A stretch of 31,754 bases of DNA from Anaplasma platys (GCF_012790675.1 NZ_CP046391.1:483853-515606), one strand, 5' to 3'; shown: positions 1 through 7,472, counted from the stretch's first letter. Notes: generated by a model from the sequence alone, not told the origin. Numbers and translations are program-made.

Positions 1-129
1 CTTTTTCCGTGGTCTGTAAGTCTGGCGGAGATTTGCGCGACAGGATACTGGTCAATGTTGGCTTTTCTGGCGGTCCTAACTGTTGGATTCATTTACGAGT
101 GGAATAGTGGGGCATTAGAATGGGAGTAG
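1..129 (+). CDS. nuoA: NADH-quinone oxidoreductase subunit A, C-terminal part
   Basis: Frame 1 is open from the window edge to a TAG at 127-129 and gives 42 residues beginning [13 protein letters not shown] and ending [10 protein letters not shown]. This is the typical NuoA end: a last membrane helix ([15 protein letters not shown]) followed by GALEWE. NuoA is a small membrane subunit of respiratory complex I, at the base of the peripheral arm. The 5' part lies outside the window. The stop is 4 nt before the nuoB start, so the genes are co-transcribed. A truncated N-terminal copy of a nuoA gene lies inverted at 6558-6806 and stops almost where this fragment begins. Confidence 0.93.
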   Translation, partial: LFPWSVSLAEICATGYWSMLAFLAVLTVGFIYEWNSGALEWE

Positions 130-133
130 GCCG

Positions 134-658
134 ATGAGCACGTATGATAAAATGCTGGGAACGGAGTTATGGCAAGGATATCAAGATCAGGGCTTCGTAG
201 TCACCAAGTTCACTGATTTAACGGACAGAGTAGTCAAATGGGCCCGCAGTGGTTCTTTGTGGCCTATGACCTTTGGTCTTGCATGTTGTGCCGTTGAGAT
301 GATGCACACTGCAGCGAGCAGATATGATCTTGATAGGTACGGCATAATGTTTCGAGCTAGCCCCAGGCAGGCCGATGTGATGATAGTTGCTGGTACCTTG
401 ACCAACAAAATGGCGCCGGCTCTGCGACGGGTGTACGATCAAATGGCGGAGCCGAAGTATGTAGTGTCAATGGGAAGTTGCGCTAATGGAGGCGGGTATT
501 ATCACTATTCTTACTCGGTGGTTAGAGGATGTGACAGGGTAGTACCTGTGGATATTTACGTTCCGGGATGTCCTCCAACGGCAGAAGCGTTGCTATATGG
601 ACTATTGTGCTTGCAGAAGAAGATTGTTAGGGGTGAACCACGGACATGGCGGGCGTAA
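134..658 (+). CDS. nuoB: NADH-quinone oxidoreductase subunit B (N2 cluster subunit)
   Basis: This 174-residue protein is full length for NuoB/PSST, the peripheral-arm subunit of complex I that carries the terminal [4Fe-4S] cluster N2 and passes electrons to quinone. The expected ligands are visible: adjacent Cys51-Cys52 in [11 protein letters not shown], Cys116 in MGSCANGGG and Cys146 in [11 protein letters not shown]. The stretch [20 protein letters not shown] is also typical. ATG at 134 follows the nuoA stop by 4 nt and has a purine-rich GGGAGTAGG just upstream, overlapping the nuoA end. The gene is followed after one base by nuoC. Nothing is unusual in the protein. Confidence 0.97.
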   Translation: MSTYDKMLGTELWQGYQDQGFVVTKFTDLTDRVVKWARSGSLWPMTFGLACCAVEMMHTAASRYDLDRYGIMFRASPRQADVMIVAGTLTNKMAPALRRVYDQMAEPKYVVSMGSCANGGGYYHYSYSVVRGCDRVVPVDIYVPGCPPTAEALLYGLLCLQKKIVRGEPRTWRA

Positions 659-659
659 A

Positions 660-1226
660 ATGACAGTAGGTTCTGATGAAATCGCAGCACATATAAGCGA
701 GTTGCTCTGCATCGAGGTTACACGGCGCGCAGATGGTGTTTTGGAATGCAATCTACAGCCAGATAAGCTTGTTGGTAGCCTTACTGTCTTGAAAAATGAC
801 CAAAGAGCAAGGTGCAACATGCTTACGGACATTTTCGCTGTGGATTATCACAGCAGAAGTTTGAGGTTCGAGGTGTTGTACATGCTGTTGAGTATAGTGC
901 ATAACGTAAGAGCGTGCTGTAAAGTGGCTGTCGCCGAAGGTGAAGTCATCCCTTCGGTCACGGAAGTATTTGGCTCGTCTGGGTGGTTCGAGCGCGAAGT
1001 ATATGATATGTATGGGATAAAGTTTAGCGATCATCCAGATTTGAGAAGAATTCTCACGGACTATGGTTTCAAGGGGTATCCCATGTTGAAGGATTTTCCC
1101 GTCACTGGCTATGAGGAAATACGCTATGATTTGCAGCAGGGCAAAGTTGTATACCAGCCTGTGAACTTACAGCAAGGCTTTAGATCTTTTAATGCTATGT
1201 CGCCGTGGAAGGGCGATAGATCATAG
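660..1226 (+). CDS. nuoC: NADH-quinone oxidoreductase subunit C (30 kDa)
   Basis: NuoC is a peripheral-arm complex I subunit without cofactors that packs against NuoD. The 188-residue product carries the 30-kDa-subunit signature near its C terminus: GWFEREVYDMYGI, then HPDLRRILTDYGFKGYP, then KDFPVTGYEEIRYD. The frame is open upstream to 597, but that stretch lies inside nuoB. I choose the ATG at 660, one base after the nuoB stop, giving MTVGSDEIAA. No nuoD follows: after the stop the sequence turns into degraded DNA, so the nuo genes are split in this genome, as is usual in Rickettsiales. Confidence 0.95.
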   Translation: MTVGSDEIAAHISELLCIEVTRRADGVLECNLQPDKLVGSLTVLKNDQRARCNMLTDIFAVDYHSRSLRFEVLYMLLSIVHNVRACCKVAVAEGEVIPSVTEVFGSSGWFEREVYDMYGIKFSDHPDLRRILTDYGFKGYPMLKDFPVTGYEEIRYDLQQGKVVYQPVNLQQGFRSFNAMSPWKGDRS

Positions 1227-1563
1227 ATGATAAATACATAGGTGAACAAGGATGGTTTAACGAGTTTTTTAGCGATGCTGTCCAGGTGGTGTTGTAGTCA
1301 TGGCACGCTCTTTGACTCCGTAGGCCCACTAGGTTTAGCAGCGTCAGCAGGTTTAAGAGCTCTTCCCAGCTCAGTATGAGCTTGCTGGAGGAAGAATCTG
1401 GAAGGCCTTTCTAGGTTTAACCACCGTAGTTGATACAGCTGACAGTGCTTGAGCGCACTGGAACAAAGCTACTGTAAGACATTTCTGCACCATTAGCTGC
1501 CGGATAAACGACGTAATCTTTAACTACTCTAGCAGTTATGGGAGGAGCCACCTTAGGGACTTC
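1227..1563. other. Degraded intergenic DNA after nuoC, possible effector remnant
   Basis: No intact gene. The complementary strand from about 1557 down to 1432 has an open stretch without a start, reading VPKVAPPITARVV, then KDYVVYPAANGAEMSY and ending INYGG-stop. Near 1355-1318 the same strand reads ADAAKPSGPTES, resembling VAAKPSEPARS of the effector-like gene at 20292-23471. This may be an older remnant of that gene or a paralogue. The similarity is short and in low-complexity sequence, so the link is tentative. Confidence 0.35.
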
Positions 1564-2076
1564 TAGCAGCAACAAGTTTAACTAGCGAAGGAGTGCAAGA
1601 CTGCAGTGAAGAGCCAGACAAATTCGGGACACTCAAAGCAGGGCTCCGAGCAATAACAACTGGGTTAAAAGTGGCAGGCTGCGTCTGCTTCGTTTCAGCA
1701 GAAGTACTTGCAAACTGGGTTAAAAGTGGCAGGCTGCGTCTGCTTCGTTTCAGCAGAAGTACTTGCAAGACTTGCAAAACTGCTAAAGGCATGCATTGCG
1801 CGTTGTGCTGGAGTAAATGTTGCAGCCGCTACAGATGCGCTCTTTGGAGCAACAGGAGGCTTAACAGCTGGGGCCTTCTTTTTTGTCTCAAGTAAACGCA
1901 CTGGAGAAATACTCCTGGTGATCGTAGCAGCTCTGCTTACCGAAGATTCACTCGCTGCTTTTGCTTCAGACTCTTGCACTTTTTGGGTACTTACATCCAG
2001 AAATACTGCTCTTTCTGAAAGTGGAGATCCTGCTCTTGCTGCTTCCTCTTCTTTCTTTGATGTTTGTTGGGCATCG
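1564..2076 (-). pseudogene. Near-identical internal fragment of the 1059-residue effector-like gene
   Basis: Bases 1564-2076 match 21080-21537 of the effector-like gene in the same orientation. The offset changes from 19516 to 19461 because of a single 55-bp tandem duplication; apart from that I found only two mismatches, both in the first 110 bases, and the last 300 bases are identical by eye. The piece covers effector residues of about 645-797 and has neither the start nor the end of the gene. The 55-bp insertion breaks the frame. On the minus strand an open frame (2228-1695, 177 codons) joins about 50 unrelated residues (MAYHKVVWEYGSRC...) to the effector segment and stops after NPVCKYFC. 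It is either a dead fragment or a potential donor for recombination with the full gene. Confidence 0.9.
1658..1767. repeat. 55-bp tandem duplication inside the effector fragment
   Basis: Two identical 55-bp units, 1658-1712 and 1713-1767, each begin AACTGGGTTAAAAGTGGCAG and end AGTACTTGCA. The full-length gene at 21176-21230 has one unit. As 55 is not a multiple of three, the duplication shifts the frame of the copy. A replication-slippage origin is likely. Confidence 0.93.
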
Positions 2077-2440
2077 CATATGGTGGGGCATAGTGCGGTA
2101 AGGGTCAAATCACTACGAGCGATGTTAAAATCGAATAATATAGAAAATCTCATCGGATAATAGCCATTTTCACAGCGTGAGCCATATTCCCAAACTACTT
2201 TGTGATAGGCCATGAACCCTTGCAACAATTTGTCTGCAATGAGGAGAGACTATAGCGGAAAAAAGTAAGCTGTTAATTGGTGGACTACTATGTGGAACCT
2301 AGCCCGAAAAGACTGGCCATTTTACAACATGTTCTCGCGGGGCAGGTACATAGACGCAGCACCGCCAAGTTATGTTGCTGAAAAACCCGAAAAAGGCACG
2401 CAATGCGTAATGTGAAGATTAATGTATTTCTAGAAAGCTA
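2077..2440. other. Unassigned stretch between effector and surE fragments
   Basis: No recognised gene. The only small frame I note is 2290-2415 (+), 41 codons, MWNLARKDWPFYNMFSRG to GTQCVM, with no clear ribosome binding site. On the minus strand, the reading frame of the effector fragment continues outward to about 2228 with sequence unrelated to the effector. Both are of unknown meaning. Confidence 0.3.
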
Positions 2441-2599
2441 AAAGGTACAGCGTCTGGAGCATTTCCTGGAGTATGGGTGTCGGTGCTTTCCCAGAACTGC
2501 AGTGGGATGAGCAGATCCATTAACGTAAATTCGCCAATAGAGACGGCGTTAGGGAATCTTCCGTAACAGGAACTGCGGTTGATAGTGCATATCATGAAT
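2441..2599 (+). pseudogene. Decayed partial copy of surE
   Basis: Bases 2441-2599 align with surE 2957-3140 in the same direction. The block CCCAGAACTGCAG and the following GGGATGAGCAGATCCATTAA are conserved with one base differing between them, but the copy has several small deletions (for example around 2555 and 2585) and many substitutions. Both gene ends are missing. It lies directly upstream of the intact surE and is clearly older than the effector fragment beside it. It cannot encode a SurE protein. Confidence 0.88.
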
Positions 2600-2874
2600 A
2601 TTGAAAATAGCATATTTTCTTTTGCCATGTGCCTTGAAAAGCAAAAGATTATTGCCTCCGTAGTGACGTGACCAGATCAGAGGTTTATGGGGAAAAGACG
2701 GCATGGTAGTAGTTGTTACTTCCTGTGAACGCATTCAATAGCTTGTGTGCACAAGTATCAGTCTCTTCAAGATGCTTGCACAAATCCCTATTAACCCTCA
2801 CTTGCTGTCACTATGTGCAAAAGGTTGCTTTCCGGAAAAGGTAGTGACTTAGGGAAACTATTCATGTTAAACTT

Positions 2875-2882
2875 GGGGGGGG
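2875..2882. repeat. Run of eight G just before surE
   Basis: Eight consecutive G at 2875-2882, 18 nt before the chosen surE start at 2901. Tracts of this length can slip during replication. Its place in the probable leader or promoter region would let length changes affect surE expression rather than its reading frame. Confidence 0.6.
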
Positions 2883-2900
2883 CTGTGCGGCGAGGTGATT

Positions 2901-3656
2901 GTGAGAGTGCTTCTTACCAACGATGATGGCATTAACGCGCCCGGGATGCAGGTTCTAAAGGGTATAGCATGTGGGGCCTTTTCTGAAGTATGGGTATCGG
3001 CGCCTTCCCAGAACTGCAGCGGGATGAGCAGATCCATTAACGTGAATTCGCCAATAGAGGTGGTAGAAGTAGGCACTAGGGAATATTCCGTAACGGGAAC
3101 TCCTGTCGATAGTGCAATCTTGGGTTTGCATATCATGAATGACGTTGCGGGGGTCTTGCCTGATTTAGTGTTATCGGGAATCAACTACGGATCGAACGTG
3201 GCCAGTAAGCTGCTATACTCCGGGACTGTTGCTGCTGCTGCTGTTGCTGCTGGCCTTGGTATACCATCGATAGCGTTTAGTCAGGGGTACTGTGGTGATA
3301 TAGATTGGAAAAACTCTGAGAAGATTGTCCTAGATCTTGTGCAGCAGCTTATGGCTGATCCCAAGTGGAACAGAACATCTGCTATCAGTATAAATATTCC
3401 CAGTTCTGAGATTCTGGGTGTGAAGTGGGTCGAGCAGGGGACCTACTGTCCATTTGGAGAGATTACAAAAATTGACAATCCTGAAAAAGGTCGTGTGGTT
3501 TATAATATTTGTGATCTGAACCGGGAGCTACCACTGAAGGGGTACGACAGGACAAGTACTGAGCTTTTGCGGGAAGGATATGTAATAGCTACTCCCGTCA
3601 AGGCTGACTATACCGATCATAGCCTCTTGTCTTTGTTTGCCGGAGTTGCAGGTTAG
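2901..3656 (+). CDS. surE: 5'/3'-nucleotidase SurE
   Basis: SurE is a metal-dependent cytoplasmic nucleoside-monophosphate phosphatase linked to stationary-phase and stress survival. The N terminus has the family signature LLTNDDGINAPG with the metal-binding Asp pair. Further on come APSQNCSGMSRSI and LSGINYGSNVASKLLYSGTV, which hold the metal-binding Asn and the substrate loop. Two in-frame GTG codons compete: 2895 (giving MIVRVLL) and 2901 (giving MRVLLTNDDG). I prefer 2901 because the family normally starts M-R/K-I/V-L-L-T-N-D-D-G and AGG at 2893-2895 is then 5 nt away. The product is 251 residues, normal for SurE. It is followed after 2 nt by a ccmD-like gene, so the three genes form an operon. 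A decayed partial copy lies immediately upstream. Confidence 0.95.
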   Translation: MRVLLTNDDGINAPGMQVLKGIACGAFSEVWVSAPSQNCSGMSRSINVNSPIEVVEVGTREYSVTGTPVDSAILGLHIMNDVAGVLPDLVLSGINYGSNVASKLLYSGTVAAAAVAAGLGIPSIAFSQGYCGDIDWKNSEKIVLDLVQQLMADPKWNRTSAISINIPSSEILGVKWVEQGTYCPFGEITKIDNPEKGRVVYNICDLNRELPLKGYDRTSTELLREGYVIATPVKADYTDHSLLSLFAGVAG

Positions 3657-3658
3657 TA

Positions 3659-3790
3659 ATGGGCATTGTTTACTTTTCCTATATCCTGTGTTTTGGTGTA
3701 CTATTTGTTTTTGCCGTATTCGTGGTGCTTAATCACAATAAGAGCAAACGTGTGCTCAGGGAAGTGTTGAAGAATGAAAAGAAAACATAA
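3659..3790 (+). CDS. ccmD: CcmD-like heme exporter small membrane protein
   Basis: ATG at 3659 opens a 43-residue frame beginning MGIVYFSYILCFGVLFVFA and ending LREVLKNEKKT. It has one hydrophobic helix (about residues 3-26) followed by a basic tail, KSKRVLREVLKNEKK. CcmD proteins are this size and have one N-terminal membrane helix and a charged cytoplasmic tail. They help release holo-CcmE from the CcmABC complex during cytochrome c maturation. The gene overlaps the ccmE start by 17 nt, matching the ccmD-ccmE order seen in many bacteria. Sequence identity in this family is too low to prove it by eye, so the call rests on size, topology and position. It is short enough to be missed by automatic gene calling. 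Confidence 0.72.
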   Translation: MGIVYFSYILCFGVLFVFAVFVVLNHNKSKRVLREVLKNEKKT

Positions 3791-4190
3791 GAGATTTCTT
3801 TTCGCTGCTATTGCGTTTTCCGCTATAGGGTGCGTTTCGACTTTTGTTCTACTGGAACTCAAGAAAAATGCCTCATTTTTTTGTACAACAACCGAGTTGC
3901 TATCAAAAGCGGGAGACGAGTTGCGTGGTCCTGTACGGGTGGGTGGAATGATAATAAAGGGCAGTATAGAGCACGCTGATGATGCAGTCACATTCACTAT
4001 TACAGATTTCAAAACAGATCTGCAGGTGAAGTACGCCGGTGTCTTACCCCCACTGTTTGGAGAGGATATGGGTGCGATAGCCAAAGGGCGCCTATCTGGG
4101 GGTATTTTCGAGGCTGATGAGCTTCTTGCTAAACATGACGAAAGGTACATGCCAAAAAAATATACTGTTTCGGGCGAAATAATAAGATAG
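3774..4190 (+). CDS. ccmE: Cytochrome c maturation heme chaperone CcmE
   Basis: CcmE carries heme in the periplasm from CcmC to the CcmF/H ligation machinery of System I cytochrome c maturation. The 138-residue product has a short basic N terminus, a signal-anchor helix (about residues 8-28) and the OB-fold domain. The heme-attachment motif LAKHDERYMP is present with His121, which binds heme covalently, and Tyr125, an axial ligand. VGGMIIKGSI and PPLFGEDMGAIAKG are also family-typical. ATG at 3774 has AGGGAAG and GAAGA purine stretches upstream. It overlaps the preceding ccmD-like gene. The other ccm genes are not nearby. Confidence 0.95.
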   Translation: MKRKHKRFLFAAIAFSAIGCVSTFVLLELKKNASFFCTTTELLSKAGDELRGPVRVGGMIIKGSIEHADDAVTFTITDFKTDLQVKYAGVLPPLFGEDMGAIAKGRLSGGIFEADELLAKHDERYMPKKYTVSGEIIR

Positions 4191-4384
4191 CGCTGGATGG
4201 CCCAGAAGGTAATAAGGGTTGGTGCATTGCAACCGGTTACGGTGCTCAATGCGGTTCATTCATCACATAATTGTTACCAAACTAAACCTCCAATGAGGGG
4301 TTGGAAGCAAATAGCTAGCGTGAACTCCAGCTGCTGAACGTACTGAGTAATTGCCCAATTATTACCCACATCACAGGACAATGG
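4191..4384. other. Intergenic stretch downstream of ccmE
   Basis: A small open frame (4197-4337, 46 codons, starting MAQKVIRVGALQPVTVLNAV) follows ccmE on the plus strand but resembles nothing I know and has no good ribosome binding site. A weak hairpin (AACCTC/GAGGGGTT, about 4284-4301) lacks a T-run. I see nothing else. Confidence 0.3.
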
Positions 4385-4615
4385 CTCTGGTCAACCCCAG
4401 CCACAGTGAGTGCCAGCAGTTAAGGCAGCGACAACGGATTTGACGCGTTTTTTGATCATCAGAGTACCTGGATAGGCAAAGTTTGGATATTTATTCTTGA
4501 CTGCGGGAGCCTCGTACACCGGGTACGAAACGGGTTTAATTCTGCCCCAACTGTGAAAGCCGAATATGGTGTGCTACCGTGTGTTCTTCCATGATTCAGC
4601 TAGGTCAAGATTGTC
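4385..4615 (-). pseudogene. Decayed partial copy of pyrF
   Basis: Bases of about 4385-4615 align with pyrF 4760-5030 in the same orientation. Shared blocks include CAACGGATTTGACGCG, followed by T-rich sequence and GATCATCAG, and later GGATATT.ATTCTT and CTAGGTC. There are several internal deletions and frame breaks. Only the 3' half of the gene is represented. It lies just downstream of intact pyrF (tandem arrangement) and is not translatable. Confidence 0.85.
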
Positions 4616-4701
4616 CGTCAAACGATTGCATGTGGCGGGTTTGCTTTAAAAAACTGAAGGAGTGTAGAATCCACAAAGTTTTAAACGCAGTAAAGTAGCG
4701 T

Positions 4702-5394
4702 CTAGAAAGCGCTTACTATTTTATCAATTGCTGATGCAGGATCGGCACTCGCTGTAATCATACGTCCTATAACCAAATAATCGGCGCCAGAAGCTAAGGC
4801 CTCAGCAACGGATTTGACGCGTTTTTGATCATCAGAAACCTGGGCGTTTCTGATACCTGGGACTACCAGTATAAGGTTGGGATATTCATTCTTTATCGCG
4901 GAAACTTCATGAGCTGAGCACACAACGGCATTCAACCCTGAGCTAACTGCGAGGTCTACTAACTTCAGTACATGGTGCGTTACCGAATGTTCCACTCCGC
5001 ATTCAACTAGGTCGCGTTCATCCATACTGGTTAGCACCGTTACTCCTACAGGTAGAACGCCGCTACCTTTTAAAAGGTCTACAGCTCCTTTTATCATGTT
5101 TCTTCCGCCATTTACGTGGATGGTCAGCATCTCCACATCCAAGTCCCTTATGGACTCTATGGCGGAATTTACAGTGTTTGGAATATCATGCAATTTAAGA
5201 TCTAGAAATACCTTTACTCCCAGATCCAAAATCCGCCGGACTCCTGGTATTCCATGGGCAATAAAAAACCCCAAGCCCAACTTGACCATTGCTACCTTAC
5301 CTGCTAGGACCCTGGCTAAACTCGTGGCCGTATCAAAATCTGTGGTATCAAGAGCGCAAATTATTGGGTTAGTACTTCTACGCATGGCACTCAT
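4702..5394 (-). CDS. pyrF: Orotidine 5'-phosphate decarboxylase
   Basis: PyrF decarboxylates OMP to UMP, the last step of de novo pyrimidine synthesis. The product from ATG 5394 is 230 residues, normal for the bacterial family. The catalytic array DLKLHD at residues 65-70 (Asp65, Lys67, Asp70) within FLDLKLHDIPNTV is intact. The substrate strands ICALDTTDFDTA near the N terminus, VPGIRNAQ and the phosphate-binding DYLVIGRMI near the C terminus are also present. The frame extends to a TTG at 5409, giving MIDVTMSAM, but the ATG at 5394 or 5385 fits the family better. All candidate starts lie inside the 3' end of tatD, so translation of the two is coupled. A decayed copy of the 3' half lies just downstream. 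Confidence 0.95.
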   Translation of the reverse strand: MSAMRRSTNPIICALDTTDFDTATSLARVLAGKVAMVKLGLGFFIAHGIPGVRRILDLGVKVFLDLKLHDIPNTVNSAIESIRDLDVEMLTIHVNGGRNMIKGAVDLLKGSGVLPVGVTVLTSMDERDLVECGVEHSVTHHVLKLVDLAVSSGLNAVVCSAHEVSAIKNEYPNLILVVPGIRNAQVSDDQKRVKSVAEALASGADYLVIGRMITASADPASAIDKIVSAF

Positions 5395-6163
5395 AGTTAC
5401 ATCTATCAAAAAGGGTGAAGAAATTCTGGGTCGTCATTTCACCTACGACATCAAAAGGCTCGCCCCAGATTTCAGCGAGGCATTCTACCACAAACCTAGT
5501 CATCTCAGGAGTGTTTTGTTTTCCCCTATGTGGTTCCGGACACAAATACGGAGAGTCAGTTTCGACGACTACCCTGTCTTTGGGAACAAACTTTGCAATA
5601 TCTCTAAGGAAACCCGCATTTTTGAATGTAAGGATTCCAGAAAAGGATATGTACAAACCTATATCCAATGCCTTTCTTGCCAGCTCAATTGAAGAAGCAA
5701 AACAGTGCATCACGCCTCTAAAATTCCCAGATTTCATTTCGTATTCACACACTTCAGCCATCCGAGTGTCGGCGTTTCTCGAATGTATTATCACCGGCAA
5801 AGCAGAGATACGGGCCGCAGCAATGTGTGCCACAAAACTTTTTTCTTGAGCTTCTATTCCATCATCGCACCTATAAAAGTCGAGCCCAGTCTCTCCTATT
5901 CCTATCACTTTTGCATTCTTTGTATACTCGAGTAAATCTTCTGTTGAAACAAACTCACCTTTTGCACTATTACAGGGATGAACCCCTACCGAAGCAAAGA
6001 CACATTCGTAGGTATTTGCTATCGCAAGAATAGCTGGAAAATCACTCATCGTGGTGCACACAGTCTGCATTACCATGACACCCTTTGCGACGGCGCTATC
6101 CACTACATCTTTGACGTTCTCTGGATCGTAATAATTCAAATGACAGTGCGAGTCTACTATCAC
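5378..6163 (-). CDS. tatD: TatD family metal-dependent DNase/hydrolase
   Basis: The protein is 261 residues, the usual TatD length. It has the metal ligands of the TIM-barrel amidohydrolase-like family: His6 and His8 in VDSHCHLN, Glu91 in GIGETGLDFYR, His in PVIIHSRNAD and in VMHCFASS, and Asp in VVETDSPYL, followed by CPEPHRGKQNTP. TatD proteins are Mg-dependent 3'-5' exonucleases involved in DNA repair and fragmentation. The start is a GTG at 6163, giving MIVDSHCHL as in relatives. No strong ribosome binding site is visible. A promoter-like TTGTAC-16-TAGAAT stands at 6218-6191. The 3' end overlaps pyrF by 17 nt. Confidence 0.93.
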   Translation of the reverse strand: MIVDSHCHLNYYDPENVKDVVDSAVAKGVMVMQTVCTTMSDFPAILAIANTYECVFASVGVHPCNSAKGEFVSTEDLLEYTKNAKVIGIGETGLDFYRCDDGIEAQEKSFVAHIAAARISALPVIIHSRNADTRMAEVCEYEMKSGNFRGVMHCFASSIELARKALDIGLYISFSGILTFKNAGFLRDIAKFVPKDRVVVETDSPYLCPEPHRGKQNTPEMTRFVVECLAEIWGEPFDVVGEMTTQNFFTLFDRCNYECHA

Positions 6164-6190
6164 AACAATACCAATAATAACGGAGACGAG

Positions 6191-6218
6191 ATTCTATCAG
6201 GTTTTCCTGGAAGTACAA
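6191..6218 (-). promoter_or_regulatory. Probable promoter of tatD-pyrF
   Basis: On the minus strand, TTGTAC (6218-6213), a 16-bp spacer and TAGAAT (6196-6191) lie 27 bp before the tatD GTG. The spacing and match to the sigma-70 consensus are reasonable. Confidence 0.5.
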
Positions 6219-6557
6219 CATATCAACAAACATAAAGACTGAGACAGCCGCATTCAATTTGCTATCCAAGGCTTAATGCGGATAGGAGAATTTTTCTTGC
6301 AAATGGTTCTATAGGAAAATTCCGTATTCGAGGGGGTAATTAAGGGCGTTACTGTTAAAATTAGCTCTTAAAATCGACGATGAGGGTGTCTTGTGCCGTA
6401 ACTTTGCCCTGTGAAGTACACTCCTGCAATCTTTGGTTAACACGGCGTATAGGGCTTTGAGTAGGTATTTAAAGCAAATATCGTTTAGCTACAGCCAGTC
6501 GTACGTACAGAAGGTGGTGAGAAAATATCCAAACATAGTACACCTGTTAGTGAGGCG
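6219..6557. other. Intergenic stretch between tatD promoter and nuoA copy
   Basis: I see no gene, RNA or convincing hairpin here. The minus-strand frame from the nuoA copy runs on to a stop at 6489 with sequence unrelated to NuoA. Confidence 0.5.
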
Positions 6558-6806
6558 AAAGGTGACTTCTATATCGAAGATTACGAAAAGAATGCCAACC
6601 ACGCAGAATTTAATATCAAAAACAGAACTTGCCCCTTCTTTCTTGTCAAAACCGCATTCATAGGGAACCAACTTCTCCACTGAATCCCTACGTCTAGCCA
6701 AGAAAATCGGCAAAACTGCGAAAAGCGAAGATAACAAGGCGGCGAGCGTACAGAAAACTAGGACGTAGGAATACTCACCAACATCGAACACATCAATACT
6801 ATCCAC
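6558..6806 (-). pseudogene. Truncated inverted copy of nuoA (N-terminal part)
   Basis: A minus-strand frame from a GTG at 6806 encodes the first about 83 residues of a NuoA protein: a membrane helix, then KLVPYECGFDKK and SVFDIKFCVVGILFVIFDIEV. These match the NuoA signature (PYECG, FDIxFxxxxxLFxxFDxE). After ...FDIEVTF the sequence departs and runs to a stop at 6489 without the second and third membrane helices or the GALEWE end seen at 1-129. The real gene enters the window from the left on the other strand and starts in view at LFPWSV, almost exactly where this copy breaks off. It is probably a non-functional partial duplication; the frame is still open, so it is fairly young or conserved. 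Confidence 0.82.
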
Positions 6807-7446
6807 GGTATATCGCGAATTGTTACAAATTTATTTTAAAATGTCAATTTTCCAAAGATACATGTACTTTTTCTAACTTCACAGACAATTAGTAGTCTTC
6901 TACAACTTTAGCCCGAAATATAGAAAGCATAGTCCTAAGTTGTTAATAAAACTTGCAATCAATCGTAACTACTACCTAAAGGCGTTAGAACGCGCTGAGC
7001 ACGGTTTTGACATTGCAGATGTGCTAAAACAACAAACCCGTTGCGGCACCGTGTTACGTCTCCTTGAGATAAATTTCGCAACAAAATCTGCAACCTACAT
7101 CACATGTGCCTAGCAGAAGGTAATTAGCTGCTTATGCACGCGGCAACAATACTAGATTTCATGATAGAAACAAACGCAACTCGGTCGCTAAATCTTTGAG
7201 CGCAACAGTAGTAAAAAGCACGGCTTGGTGATAACGACGATTGTGAACTTCGTGAGTGAGCAGTTTCCATCAGGCGTTGTGCTCGTCTCAATGAAAGGTA
7301 AATGCGTGATAATAGGCGCGTTGATTAAGCATAATTATGACCACATCAGCACAAGCTCTCCTTTGCATAACCGGCATTTTTCAATGTTAGCAGCCATATT
7401 ATGCCTACAGTTGTCGTATCTAGTTCCTCTGCATTAAATAGGGTTT

Positions 7447-7472
7447 TAGTGGACATGAAGTGTAGTCCACTA
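7447..7472. repeat. Perfect 8-bp inverted repeat
   Basis: TAGTGGAC (7447-7454) and GTCCACTA (7465-7472) flank a 10-base loop. There is no T-run after either orientation, so it is not a classical terminator. It could be an operator or an RNA hairpin. Confidence 0.55.

Noticed and set aside
2641..2710. Inverted piece of surE (minus strand reads LIWSRHYGGNNL, similar to LVLSGINYGSNV)
   Set aside because: Nucleotide similarity is short and broken; chance cannot be excluded.
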